DNA from: JBBSBL01 sp046330255
GTDB lineage: Bacteria; Actinomycetota; Thermoleophilia; Solirubrobacterales; Solirubrobacteraceae
NCBI GenBank assembly: GCA_046330255.1
Contig: JAXLTC010000001.1
Span: forward strand, 682,001 to 746,000
Reading direction: 5' to 3'
DNA: 64,000 nt
A model generated the notes under the pieces. That model did no database searches, was not told the DNA's origin, and saw nothing but the letters and a program-made list of their open reading frames with translations. A program made the position numbers and the translations under genes. Of the stretch, positions 1-10,307 are shown one piece after another (within the stretch, counting starts at the first letter, position 1; each line of letters opens with the position of its first letter).

Positions 1-4
1 CCAT
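1..4 (-). CDS. etfA: Probable start codon of etfA (cut by window edge)
   Basis: Immediately after the etfB stop codon the minus strand reads TAG-ATG-G, so an ATG abuts the stop. EtfA (electron transfer flavoprotein alpha subunit) usually follows EtfB. Only the start codon lies in the window, so identity is inferred from position alone. Confidence 0.4.
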
Positions 5-796
5 CTAGATCAGCTTCCTCTCGTCGAGCCAGGCGACGATCTGCTCGACCGTCTCGTTGGTGTCCTCGTCCTCGATGATCTGGCCCGGCTCCTTCGCGGG
101 CGGCGCCTTGAAGTCGCCGCAGTCGACTCGCGAGCCGTCGGCGCCGACGACCGAGGCGTCGATGCCCGCGTCGCCGGCCCCGAGGGTCTCGAGCGGCTTC
201 TTCTTCGCGCCCATGATCGCCTTCAGCGACGGGTAGCGCGGCTCGTTGATCGCGTCTCCGACCGAGATCACGGCCGGCAACTCGATCTCGACGGTGTCGT
301 AGCCGTACTCGGCCTGGCGCTCGCAGCGCAGCTTGCCGTCGGCGATGTCCATCTTGACCACCTGGGTGAGCGACGGCATCCGCAGGTGGTCGGCGACTAC
401 CGCGCCGATCGTGTAGCACTCGCCGTCGTCCGACTGCTGGCCGAGCAGGACCAGGTCGGGCGACTCGCGCTCGAGCGTCTTGGCCAGCGCGTAGCCGGTC
501 GCCGCGACATCGGAGCCGGCCAGCGACTCGTCGGTCAGGTGCAGCGAGCGGTCGGCGCCGAGCGAGACCGCCTTGTGCAGCGCGCGCAGGGCCGACTCGG
601 GCCCCATCGTCACCGCGACGACCTCCTCGACCGGCACGACGCCGCCCTCCTTGATCTGCATGGCGGCCTCGATCGCGTGCGTGTCGTAGGGGTTGAGGTT
701 CTTCTCCCCGCTGCGGTCCAGCCGGCCTGTCGAGGCGTCGATCCGCTTCTCGACGGCGGCGTCCGGCACTTCCTTCACCAGGACGGCGATCTTCAA
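5..796 (-). CDS. etfB: Electron transfer flavoprotein subunit beta
   Basis: 263 residues, normal for EtfB. With EtfA it forms the FAD/AMP-binding soluble carrier that takes electrons from acyl-CoA dehydrogenases to the membrane quinone pool. The N-terminus MKIAVLVKEVPD, the central VLLGQQSDDGE segment and AVISVGDAINEPRYPSL are characteristic of the family. The start is TTG, chosen because AGAGGAGG lies about 9 bases upstream and the protein begins exactly at the family N-terminus. The gene is downstream of the acyl-CoA mutase and acyl-CoA dehydrogenase genes on the same strand, which supply its electron donors. A perfect inverted repeat overlaps its likely promoter, suggesting repressor control. 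Confidence 0.96.
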   Translation of the reverse strand: MKIAVLVKEVPDAAVEKRIDASTGRLDRSGEKNLNPYDTHAIEAAMQIKEGGVVPVEEVVAVTMGPESALRALHKAVSLGADRSLHLTDESLAGSDVAATGYALAKTLERESPDLVLLGQQSDDGECYTIGAVVADHLRMPSLTQVVKMDIADGKLRCERQAEYGYDTVEIELPAVISVGDAINEPRYPSLKAIMGAKKKPLETLGAGDAGIDASVVGADGSRVDCGDFKAPPAKEPGQIIEDEDTNETVEQIVAWLDERKLI

Positions 797-830
797 CTCA
801 AGAGCCTCCTCTGAGACAAACGGACGTTCG

Positions 831-859
831 ATCCTACAGGATTGACTGACGAGTCAATC
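831..859 (-). promoter_or_regulatory. etfB promoter with TetR-like operator
   Basis: A perfect 8-base inverted repeat, GATTGACT-GACG-AGTCAATC (840-859), lies 44 bases upstream of etfB. Read on the minus strand it contains TTGACT (852-857) followed 15 bases later by TAGGAT (831-836), which resemble -35 and -10 elements although the spacing is short. The repeat thus overlaps the -35. Symmetric TGACT-N4-AGTCA sites are typical of TetR-family repressors of acyl-CoA catabolism; no regulator gene is adjacent. Confidence 0.55.
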
Positions 860-915
860 GGACGCGGCGCCGGGCGCCGCGAAGACGCGGTCCCGCGCTT
901 CGCCGCGCGCTGCAT

Positions 916-1323
916 CTACGCCGCCACGGCGCCGCTTATGAAGTCGATGATCTCCGACGTCGGCGCGCCCGGAGTGAAGACGGCCGCCACGCCGAGGCGC
1001 TTCAGCTCGGGGATGTCGTCGGCGGGGATCGTGCCCCCGACCGTCACCACGACGTCGTCGACGCCCTGCTCCGAGAGCAGTTTGACCACGCGCGGCACGA
1101 GCGTCATGTGCGCGCCGGAGAGGATCGAGAGCCCGACCGCGTCTGCGTCCTCCTGGATCACGGTCTCGACGATCTGCTCGGGCGTCTGGTGCAGGCCGGT
1201 GTAGATGACCTCCATGCCGGCGTCGCGCAGCGCGCGGGCGATGATCTTGGCGCCGCGGTCATGCCCGTCGAGGCCCGGCTTGGCGACCACTACGCGGATC
1301 TTCTTCTCGCTCTTGGCGCTCAT
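916..1323 (-). CDS. Acyl-CoA mutase small (B12-binding) subunit
   Basis: 135 residues. A stand-alone cobalamin-binding domain of the methylmalonyl-CoA mutase C-terminal family. The DxHxxG motif (GLDGHDRG, residues about 17-24) supplies the lower axial histidine, and the later LSILSGAH and VVTVGGTIP segments line the B12 nucleotide tail. It should pair with the large subunit encoded 97 bases upstream on the same strand to make an alpha-beta mutase, as in isobutyryl-CoA mutase (IcmA plus IcmB). A TAGCAT hexamer (1361-1366) between the two genes could give it its own promoter with a short leader. Whether the complex acts on methylmalonyl- or isobutyryl-CoA is decided by the large subunit. Confidence 0.93.
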   Translation of the reverse strand: MSAKSEKKIRVVVAKPGLDGHDRGAKIIARALRDAGMEVIYTGLHQTPEQIVETVIQEDADAVGLSILSGAHMTLVPRVVKLLSEQGVDDVVVTVGGTIPADDIPELKRLGVAAVFTPGAPTSEIIDFISGAVAA

Positions 1324-1360
1324 CGGCTCTGCCCGCGCGGCTGGGCCGGCGGCGGGCGGG

Positions 1361-1366
1361 ATGCTA
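1361..1366 (-). promoter_or_regulatory. Possible -10 element of the mutase small subunit gene
   Basis: TAGCAT on the minus strand, 37 bases before the ATG. It matches the TANNNT pattern seen before many genes here. No convincing -35 is visible. Confidence 0.3.
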
Positions 1367-1419
1367 GAGAACGGCGGCTCGGGGCGACCGCACCCGCCCG
1401 CAGGCGGCCGCGCCCCGCC

Positions 1420-3084
1420 TCAGAACTGGGGCGCCTCGCGGTAGGAGCCGAAGACCTCCTGGAGCGCCGCGACGATCTCGCCCTCGCTGGCGCCGGCGCG
1501 CGCCGCGCCGAGGATCGGCTCCATCAGGTTGGCCCCGCCGGAGGCGGCCGAGCGCAGCGACGCCAGCGCGGACTCCACCTCCTCGCCGCGGCGCCGGGCG
1601 CGCAGCGCCTGCAGGCGGCCGATCTGCTTGCGCTCGAGCTCGGGATCGACCCGCAGGATCGGGATCCCCTCCTCCTCATTCCCGTCGCTGAACGCGTTCA
1701 CGCCGACCACGATCCGCTGCCCGGCCTCGACCTCGCGCTGGTGGCGGAAGGCCGCGTCGGCGATCTCGCGCTGCGGGAAGCCGCGCTTGACGGCCTCGAC
1801 CATCCCCCCGAGCTCGTCGATGCGGCGGAAGTAGTCGTAGGCGAGCTCCTCGATGCGGTCCGTGAGGGCCTCGACGTGATAGCTGCCGCCGAGCGGGTCG
1901 ATCGTGTTCGCCACGCCGGTCTCGTGGGCGATGATCTGCTGGGTGCGCAGCGCGATCCGCGCCGCCTCCTCGGTCGGGAGCGCGAGCGCCTCGTCGTAGC
2001 TGTTGGTGTGCAGCGACTGGGTCCCGCCGAGCACGCCCGCGAGCGCCTCTATCGCCGTGCGCACGACGTTGTTCCACGGCTGCTGGGCGGTCAGCGAGAC
2101 GCCGGCGGTCTGGGTGTGGAAGCGCATCAGCAGGGAGCGCTCGTCGCGCGCGTCGAACGTCTCCCGGAGCTCGCGCGCCCAGATGCGCCGCGCGGCGCGG
2201 TACTTGGCGATCTCCTCGAAGAAGTCGATGTGCGCGTTGAAGAAGAACGACAGCCGTGGCGCGAAGTCGTCGACGTCCAGCCCGCGAGCGACCGCCTGCT
2301 CGACGTAGGTGAGGCCGTCCTTGAGCGTGAAGGCGAGCTCCTGCGCTGCGGTCGAGCCCGCTTCGCGGATGTGGTAGCCGGAGATCGAGACCGGATGCCA
2401 GCGCGGCATCCGGAGCGAGCACCACTCGATCATGTCGCCGACCAGGCGCATCGCCGGGTCGATCGGGAAGCACCACTCCTTCTGGGCGATGTACTCCTTG
2501 AGGATGTCGGTCTGGATCGTCCCGGCGAGGCGCTCGGCCGGCACTCCCTGTCGCTCGGCGGCGACCACGTAGAACGCGAGCATCACCGCTGCGGGCGCGT
2601 TGATCGTCATCGAGACCGACACGTCGCCGAGCGGGATGCCGGCGAACAGCGTCTCCATGTCGTCGGTCGAGTCGACCGCGACGCCCTCGCGCCCGACCTC
2701 GCCCTCGGAGCGCGCGTGGTCGGAGTCCAGGCCCATCAGCGAGGGCATGTCGAACGCCGTCGAGAGCCCCGTCTGGCCGTGGTCGAGCAGGTAGCGGAAG
2801 CGGGCGTTGGTCTCCTCCGCGGTGCCGAAGCCGGCGAACTGGCGCATCGACCACAGACGGCCGCGGTACATCGACGGGTAGACGCCGCGGGTGAACGGCC
2901 GCTCCCCGGGAAGCCCGATCGACGCCTCGGGATCGGCGGGCAGATCGGCGGCCGTGTAGAGCGGCTTGACCGGCTCGCCCGACAGCGTCGTGAAGCCCGC
3001 GTCGCGCTCGGGCGTCGCGCCGTAGCGCTCGCGCTCCCAGCGCTCGAGGTCGTCTGCGGCGGCGGGGCGGGGCTCGACGGCCAT
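1420..3084 (-). CDS. Acyl-CoA mutase large subunit, isobutyryl-CoA mutase-like
   Basis: 554 residues, the length of a split-mutase large subunit without the B12 domain. Radical B12 isomerase TIM barrel: SMRQFAGF (79-86), GTIQTDILKEY (188-198) and SISGYH (233-238). Numbering runs exactly 6 below Propionibacterium methylmalonyl-CoA mutase, so the pocket can be read: Tyr89 is Phe83, Arg207 is Gln201, Ala116 is Ala110, His244 is His238. Phe plus Gln is the isobutyryl-CoA mutase pair, so the likely reaction is isobutyryl-CoA to n-butyryl-CoA, not methylmalonyl-CoA to succinyl-CoA. The chosen ATG gives the family N-terminus and has TAGACT 8 bases upstream. Many databases would call it mutA; that name would probably mislead. 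Confidence 0.9.
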   Translation of the reverse strand: MAVEPRPAAADDLERWERERYGATPERDAGFTTLSGEPVKPLYTAADLPADPEASIGLPGERPFTRGVYPSMYRGRLWSMRQFAGFGTAEETNARFRYLLDHGQTGLSTAFDMPSLMGLDSDHARSEGEVGREGVAVDSTDDMETLFAGIPLGDVSVSMTINAPAAVMLAFYVVAAERQGVPAERLAGTIQTDILKEYIAQKEWCFPIDPAMRLVGDMIEWCSLRMPRWHPVSISGYHIREAGSTAAQELAFTLKDGLTYVEQAVARGLDVDDFAPRLSFFFNAHIDFFEEIAKYRAARRIWARELRETFDARDERSLLMRFHTQTAGVSLTAQQPWNNVVRTAIEALAGVLGGTQSLHTNSYDEALALPTEEAARIALRTQQIIAHETGVANTIDPLGGSYHVEALTDRIEELAYDYFRRIDELGGMVEAVKRGFPQREIADAAFRHQREVEAGQRIVVGVNAFSDGNEEEGIPILRVDPELERKQIGRLQALRARRRGEEVESALASLRSAASGGANLMEPILGAARAGASEGEIVAALQEVFGSYREAPQF

Positions 3085-3095
3085 CGGCGCGGAGT

Positions 3096-4456
<1,361 letters not shown>

Positions 4457-4460
<4 letters not shown>

Positions 4461-5302
4461 CGCCGCCTGCCGATCGGCGGGCGCGGCAGGCGCAGGGGGA
4501 CGGGCGGGAGCGGGCGCGGGAGCCGCCTGGGCGGCGGCGGGCGCCGTGCCAGCGCGCCGCCGACGCCGCCGGCCGCCAGCGCGACCGCCACCGCACCCGT
4601 CAGCTTCAGGCGCCGCCCGAGCGTCTCGAAGCGCATCACGTCCCAGCCCTCCTCGCGCGCGACCCTCGCCAGCGGCGCATCGGGGTTGACGGCGACCGGG
4701 TGGCCGACCGAGCGGAGCATCGGCAGGTCGGACTCGGAGTCCGAGTATGCCCAGGAGGCCCCGAGATCGATCCCCTCGCGGGCCGCGAGCTCGCGAATCG
4801 CCTCGGCCTTGCCCTCGCGATAGACGAACGGGCCGCCCGGCCTCCCCGTGTAGACCCCGTCCACGACCTCCGAGCGGCTGCCGATCCCCCCGTCGAAGGT
4901 CAGCACCTCGGCGAGCAGCTCCGCGAGCTCGGCGGAGGCGGCCGTGCAGATGTAGACGCGCCGCCCCTCGTCCTGGTGGCGGAAGGCGACCTCCAGCATC
5001 TGCGGGTAGACGCGCGGCAGGATCCCCGCCAGGACGTCGGGGCCGAGGCGGGCCAGGTCGCGCCGGCGCACGCCGGCGAGCGCATCCCCGATCCGCTCGC
5101 GCAGGGCGTCGATGCCCTCGTCGGTGGAGCCCTCGAGGCGGAAGCGCACGTTGGCCCAGGCGTCGGCCACCAGCCTGCGCCGGGAGATCAGCCCCGCGCG
5201 GTACGCAGCGCGGCCGAACTGGAACGCCGAGGACCCCGCCATCAACGTGCGGTCCAGATCGAAGAAGGCGGCTGCGGGGGGTTTGTGGTTCACGAACTGC
5301 AT
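4457..5302 (-). CDS. HAD-superfamily hydrolase (SerB/HAD-IB-like)
   Basis: 281 residues. Motif I FFDLDRTL (13-20) has the two catalytic aspartates. ICTAASAEL supplies the motif II Thr/Ser, YREGKAEAI the motif III Lys, and YSDSESDLPML the motif IV acidic pair. This pattern matches the HAD-IB subfamily (phosphoserine-phosphatase-like and the actinobacterial CicA-type hydrolases). The C-terminal 55 residues contain a short Ala/Gly hydrophobic stretch followed by a Pro/Arg-rich tail, so it may be peripherally membrane-attached. The stop overlaps the acyl-CoA dehydrogenase start by 4 bases. The substrate is unknown; context hints at a phospho-intermediate of lipid metabolism, but that is a guess. 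Confidence 0.85.
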
Positions 5303-5400
5303 CGGGGAAGGGAGTGGTTCCGAGCGACGGCGGAGCCCGCCGCACGGCGTGGCGGGACGGTCCGGGTGACGTTATGCACCACTATGGCGCTGAACGTCGA

Positions 5401-5455
5401 CCGCATCGCTCGGAGGCCGATGGCAACCCCTGGAGCCCCTTCGATGCGGCCGTTC
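5401..5455. repeat. Intergenic inverted element, copy A
   Basis: CCGCATCG (5401-5408) pairs perfectly with CGATGCGG (5442-5449). The right arm sits in CCCTTCGATGC-GGCCGTTC (5437-5455). The same right-arm sequence recurs at 29036, 55588 and 58124. It lies just downstream of the thiolase gene, so it may act as its terminator. Confidence 0.55.
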
Positions 5456-5480
5456 GCTGGGACCGCGGGACGGTGGAGTC

Positions 5481-6656
<1,176 letters not shown>

Positions 6657-6690
6657 GTCGGCTCCGGGAGTGGGGGTCGGGCGGGCGACC

Positions 6691-6714
6691 ATGCTAGCCC
6701 GGCGCGGATAGCCT
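6691..6714. promoter_or_regulatory. Divergent -10 elements of thiolase and pepA genes
   Basis: TAGCAT on the minus strand (6691-6696) serves the thiolase gene with a leader. TAGCCT on the plus strand (6709-6714) ends 9 bases before the pepA ATG, so the pepA transcript should be leaderless. Confidence 0.45.
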
Positions 6715-6723
6715 GCCCGCCCG

Positions 6724-8166
6724 ATGCGCTTCGCGGCGACCACCGGAGCGCCCGCCGAGACGGGCGCGGACACGGTCGCGATCGGCCTGTTCGACGGCGA
6801 GCCGGTCGCCCACGACGTTCCCGGCGGCGCGCTGCAGGCGCTGGTCGACTCGGGCGAGGCGCGCAGCGCGGCGCGGGCTCTGGCGGTGACGCACGCCGAG
6901 GGCAAGCGCTGGATCCTCGCGGGGCTCGGCGAGCGCGCAGCCTTCGACCCCGAGCGAGCGCGCGCGGTCGCGGCGACCGTTCACGGCAGGGCGCGCGAGC
7001 TCGCCTGCGGCGAGCTCTGCTGGGAGGTTCCCCACGACGTCCCGGACGCGGTGGTCGCCGGGCTCGTCGAGGGCACCGCCCTGCACGCCTACCGCTTCGA
7101 CCGCTACCGCCGCCCGCCGGAGGAGGCGCGGCGCGAGGTCGAGACCGTGCTCCTCTCGGCGCACCACGAGGTCGGGCCGCAGGTACGCGCCGCCGCGACC
7201 GTCGCCGCCGCCCAGAACCGCGCGCGGGACCTCCAGAACTCGCCCGCCAACCACATGACACCCGAGGCGCTCGCCGACCGCGCGCGGGAGCTCGCCGCCG
7301 CCCACGAGGGCGTAGACGTGCGCGTCCTCGGGCGCGAGGAGATCGAGGCGCGGGGGATGGGCGCGTTCGCCGCGGTGGCCCGCGGCACGGCGGTCGAGCC
7401 GCGGCTGATCGAGCTGCGCTACGAGGGCCCCGGCGCGGCGGGGCCGCTCGTCGGACTGGTCGGGAAGGCCGTCACGTTCGACTCCGGGGGGCTCTCGCTG
7501 AAGCCCGCCCGCAGCATGGCCGAGATGAAGTTCGACATGTCGGGCGGCGCCGCCGTGCTCGAGGCGCTGGGCGCGATCGCCGAGCTGCGGTTGCCGGCGC
7601 GGGTGCTCGCCGTCGTGGGGGCCACCGAGAACCTCCCGTCCGGCAGCGCGGTCAAGCCGGGCGACATCGTGCTGGCGGCAGACGGCACCTCGATCCAGAT
7701 CGACAACACCGACGCCGAGGGCCGGCTCGTGCTCGCCGACTGCCTGCTCCACGCGGCGCGCGAGGGCGCCGAGCGCCTGCTCGACATCGCGACGCTGACC
7801 GGCGCGATCGCCGTCACGTTCGGCTCCACCTACGCGGGGCTCATGGCCTCCGACGACGACTGGGCCACCGCCGTCGAGGACGCGGCCGCGGCGAGCGGGG
7901 AGGCCGTCTGGCGGCTGCCGCTGCATCCCGACTACGCCCGCCGCGTGGAGGGCCGCTACGCCGACCTCACCAATGCGCCCGCCAAGCGGGAGGCGGGATC
8001 GATCACCGCCGCCGAGTTCCTGCGCCGTTTCACCGGCGGGCTGCCCTGGGCGCACCTCGACATCGCCGGGGTCGCCTGGGACTCCGACCGCGCCTACGCG
8101 GCCAAGGGCGGCAACGGCTTCGGCGTGCGCCTGCTCGTGGCGCTCGCGCGGGCGTCAGCAGCCTGA
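6724..8166 (+). CDS. pepA: Leucyl aminopeptidase, M17 family
   Basis: 480 residues. Cytosolic two-metal hexameric aminopeptidase that removes N-terminal residues during peptide turnover. The N-terminal macro-like domain (to about residue 165) is followed by the catalytic domain: VGKAVTFDSGGLSLKP carries the metal-binding Lys and Asp, FDMSGGAA follows, and the M17 signature NTDAEGRL (about 324-331) holds the metal-binding Asp and Glu and the catalytic Arg. TLTGAI and the C-terminal KGGNGFGVRLL are also typical. The ATG is preceded by TAGCCT at 9 bases. The two pilin genes follow on the same strand, with no obvious functional link. Confidence 0.96.
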   Translation: MRFAATTGAPAETGADTVAIGLFDGEPVAHDVPGGALQALVDSGEARSAARALAVTHAEGKRWILAGLGERAAFDPERARAVAATVHGRARELACGELCWEVPHDVPDAVVAGLVEGTALHAYRFDRYRRPPEEARREVETVLLSAHHEVGPQVRAAATVAAAQNRARDLQNSPANHMTPEALADRARELAAAHEGVDVRVLGREEIEARGMGAFAAVARGTAVEPRLIELRYEGPGAAGPLVGLVGKAVTFDSGGLSLKPARSMAEMKFDMSGGAAVLEALGAIAELRLPARVLAVVGATENLPSGSAVKPGDIVLAADGTSIQIDNTDAEGRLVLADCLLHAAREGAERLLDIATLTGAIAVTFGSTYAGLMASDDDWATAVEDAAAASGEAVWRLPLHPDYARRVEGRYADLTNAPAKREAGSITAAEFLRRFTGGLPWAHLDIAGVAWDSDRAYAAKGGNGFGVRLLVALARASAA

Positions 8167-8204
8167 CCGCCGCTCAACGAGCCGCGCCGGCGGGCCGATA
8201 CCGA

Positions 8205-8220
8205 GGGCAGGGACCTGCCC
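8205..8220 (+). promoter_or_regulatory. Hairpin directly before first pilin start
   Basis: GGGCAGG-GA-CCTGCCC is a perfect 7-base inverted repeat ending one base before the ATG at 8222. It would occupy the ribosome-binding region of the mRNA and could restrain translation. Confidence 0.4.
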
Positions 8221-8221
8221 C

Positions 8222-8659
8222 ATGCCCACCCGAGCCAACCTGCCCAGCGCCGGCCAGTCCGGCTTCACGATCATCGAGCTGCTCGTCGTGCTGCTGATCC
8301 TCGCGGCCCTGGCCGCGATCGGACTGCCGAGCTTCATCGGCCAGCGCGACAAGGCGGGCGACGCGCAGGCCAAGGAGCAGGTCAAGGCAGCCCAGGTGGC
8401 GGCGGAGACCTACTTCACCGACCGCCAGACCTACGCCGGGCTCAGCGCCGCGGCGCTGCGCTCGATCGAGCCGACGCTGAACGACGCGACGCTCACCGGC
8501 ATCACGGGCGCGGCGTCGACCTATACGGTCGGGGTGCGGTCGCGCTCCGCCGTGGCCGGGACCTTCACGCTCTCGCGCGCGGCGAGCGGCCGCGTCACCT
8601 CGAGCTGCAACCGCCGCGGGCGCGGCGGCTGCCCCTCCAACGGGCGCTGGGCCGGCTGA
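8222..8659 (+). CDS. Type IV pilin-like prepilin (first of a pair)
   Basis: 145 residues. A short basic leader (MPTRANLPSAGQSG) ends in the prepilin-peptidase site G|FTIIEL, with Glu at +5 of the mature protein. A single hydrophobic helix (about 15-35) follows, then PSFIGQRDKAGDAQAK. The globular part has YFTDRQTYAG and ends in a Cys pair, SCNRRGRGGCPSNGRW, which probably forms a small disulfide loop like the one of the next gene. It would be exported, processed and assembled into a pilus or pseudopilus; PilT is encoded about 25 kb away. The start is the only ATG giving a normal leader. Confidence 0.9.
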   Translation: MPTRANLPSAGQSGFTIIELLVVLLILAALAAIGLPSFIGQRDKAGDAQAKEQVKAAQVAAETYFTDRQTYAGLSAAALRSIEPTLNDATLTGITGAASTYTVGVRSRSAVAGTFTLSRAASGRVTSSCNRRGRGGCPSNGRWAG

Positions 8660-8678
8660 GCTCAGGATTCCCTGCGGG

Positions 8679-8695
8679 GTGCCGATATGCGGCAC
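8679..8695 (+). promoter_or_regulatory. Hairpin enclosing the second pilin start codon
   Basis: GTGCCG-ATATG-CGGCAC is a perfect 6-base inverted repeat whose loop contains the ATG at 8687. An in-frame ATG just after the hairpin (8696) is an alternative start. Either way the structure could gate translation. Confidence 0.35.
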
Positions 8696-9109
8696 ATGTC
8701 CCGCGCGCGCAGCGAGCACGGCTTCACGCTGATCGAGATCCTGGTGGTCGTGATGATCATCGGGATCCTGGCGGCGATCGCGATCCCGTCCTTCATCAAC
8801 CAGACCAGCAAGGGGCGCGACGCCGCCGCCAAGGTCATGGGCCGCACCGCGCAGCAGGCGATCGAGACCTACTACACCGAGGCCAAGACCTACAACACCG
8901 ACGCCGCGACCCTGCGCGGCATCGAGCCGGCCCTCGGCAACGCCGTCAACCTGACGGCCAGCGGCACGATCGACAGCTACACGATCTCGAACGACTCGAC
9001 CGCCAACCCGGCCGGGGTCTTCACCGTCACACGGGACAGCGCCGGCAAGATCACCCGGACCTGCGTACCCGCGGGGAAGGGCGGATGCTCGTCGGCGGGC
9101 ACCTGGTAG
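8687..9109 (+). CDS. Type IV pilin-like prepilin (second of a pair)
   Basis: 140 residues. Leader MRHMSRARSEHG, then the cleavage site G|FTLIEI with Glu+5, then a hydrophobic helix ending AIAIPSFINQTSKGRDAAAK. The body parallels its upstream neighbour: ETYYTEAKTY against ETYFTDRQTY, RGIEPAL against RSIEPTL, and a C-terminal Cys loop TCVPAGKGGCSSAGTW against SCNRRGRGGCPSNGRW. The two genes are therefore a tandem duplication that has diverged. The gap of 27 bases suggests co-transcription. A major and minor pilin role is plausible but cannot be assigned. Confidence 0.92.
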   Translation: MRHMSRARSEHGFTLIEILVVVMIIGILAAIAIPSFINQTSKGRDAAAKVMGRTAQQAIETYYTEAKTYNTDAATLRGIEPALGNAVNLTASGTIDSYTISNDSTANPAGVFTVTRDSAGKITRTCVPAGKGGCSSAGTW

Positions 9110-9135
9110 GGCCGCGGGGCGCGCCGGCGCTCTGG

Positions 9136-9141
9136 CACACT
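9136..9141 (+). promoter_or_regulatory. -10-like element before acyl-CoA dehydrogenase
   Basis: CACACT ends 8 bases before the GTG at 9150, the spacing seen at other probable leaderless starts here. Confidence 0.35.
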
Positions 9142-9149
9142 GCCCCGCC

Positions 9150-10295
9150 GTGGACTTCGACCTCTCCGACGACCATCGCCTGATCCGCTCCACCGTGCGC
9201 GAGTTCGCCGAGGGCGAGGTGGCGCCGGTGGCGGAGGAGCTCGACCGCCACAAGCGCTTCCCGTACGAGATCGTGCGCCGGATGGGCGAGCTGGGCTGGA
9301 TGGGGATCCCGTTCCCTGAGGAGGTCGGCGGCGCGGGCGGCGACACGCTCGCCTACGTGCTCGCGGTCGAGGAGCTGACCCGCGTGGACTCCTCGGTGGC
9401 GATCACGCTGTGCGCGCACACCTCGCTAGGGACCCAGCCGATCCACCTGTTCGGATCCGGTGCGCAGAAGGCCGACTGGCTGCCGCGCCTCTGCTCGGGC
9501 GAGGTCCTCGGAGCGTTCGGGCTGACCGAGCCCGACGCCGGCTCGGACGCGGGCAACACCAAGACCCGCGCCGCGCGCGACGGCGAGGAGTGGGTCGTGA
9601 ACGGCGCCAAGCAGTTCATCACCAACGCGGGCACCGAGATCTCCGGGATGGTCGTGATCACCGCCGTGACCGGCGGCGACGACGGCGCGAGGGAGATCTC
9701 CAACCTGCTCGTCCCCAACGGCACGCCCGGCTACGAGCCGGGCGAGCCCTACCGCAAGATGGGCTGGAACGCCTCCGACACCAGGCCGCTCTCCTTCACC
9801 GACTGCCGGGTGCCTGCCGACAACCTCGTCGGTCCCCGCGGCGGGGGCTTCCGCCAGTTCCTGCGCGTGCTGGACATCGGGCGCATCGGAGTGGCCGCGA
9901 TGGGCGTCGGCCTCGCGCAGGGCGCGCTCGACCAGGCCCTCGCCTACGCCAAGGAGCGCCGCGCGTTCGGCCGTCCGATCTCCAGCTTCCAGGCGATCCA
10001 GGCCAAGCTCGCCGACCTCTCGAGCGAGATCGAGGCGGCGCGGCTGCTGGTCTACAAGGCCGCCCGCGAGAAGGACCTGGGACGCGACTTCTCGCTGACG
10101 GCCGCGCAGGCCAAGCTCAAAACGGGCCGACTCGCGGTGCGCGCGACCGAGGAGGCCGTCCAGATCCACGGCGGCTACGGCTACATCGAGGAGTACCCGG
10201 TCTGCCGCTACTACCGCGACGCGAAGATCCTCACGATCGGCGAGGGCACCGACGAGGTGCAGCAGATGGTGATCGCGCGCGCGCTCGGCGCGTAG
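9150..10295 (+). CDS. Acyl-CoA dehydrogenase
   Basis: 381 residues, the standard length, starting GTG (MDFDLSDDHRLIRSTVREF). FAD-binding and substrate motifs are TEPDAGSDAGNTKT, FITNAGTEISG, RRAFGRPI and IHGGYGYIEEYPVCRYYRDAKI. IGEGTDEVQ has the catalytic Glu in the position used by short-chain and medium-chain enzymes. It is distinct from the dehydrogenase at 3-4.5 kb and probably differs in acyl chain preference. Electrons would go to the EtfAB pair. It is convergent with the MeaB-type GTPase gene with only 12 bases between stops. TDPDAGSD-type proteins of this subgroup are often annotated as butyryl-CoA dehydrogenase; that is possible here. Confidence 0.94.
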   Translation: MDFDLSDDHRLIRSTVREFAEGEVAPVAEELDRHKRFPYEIVRRMGELGWMGIPFPEEVGGAGGDTLAYVLAVEELTRVDSSVAITLCAHTSLGTQPIHLFGSGAQKADWLPRLCSGEVLGAFGLTEPDAGSDAGNTKTRAARDGEEWVVNGAKQFITNAGTEISGMVVITAVTGGDDGAREISNLLVPNGTPGYEPGEPYRKMGWNASDTRPLSFTDCRVPADNLVGPRGGGFRQFLRVLDIGRIGVAAMGVGLAQGALDQALAYAKERRAFGRPISSFQAIQAKLADLSSEIEAARLLVYKAAREKDLGRDFSLTAAQAKLKTGRLAVRATEEAVQIHGGYGYIEEYPVCRYYRDAKILTIGEGTDEVQQMVIARALGA

Positions 10296-10307
10296 GCCGC
10301 CGCCGGA

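Noticed and set aside
1420..3084. Annotation as methylmalonyl-CoA mutase MutA
   Set aside because: The Tyr and Arg that bind the methylmalonyl carboxylate are Phe and Gln here.
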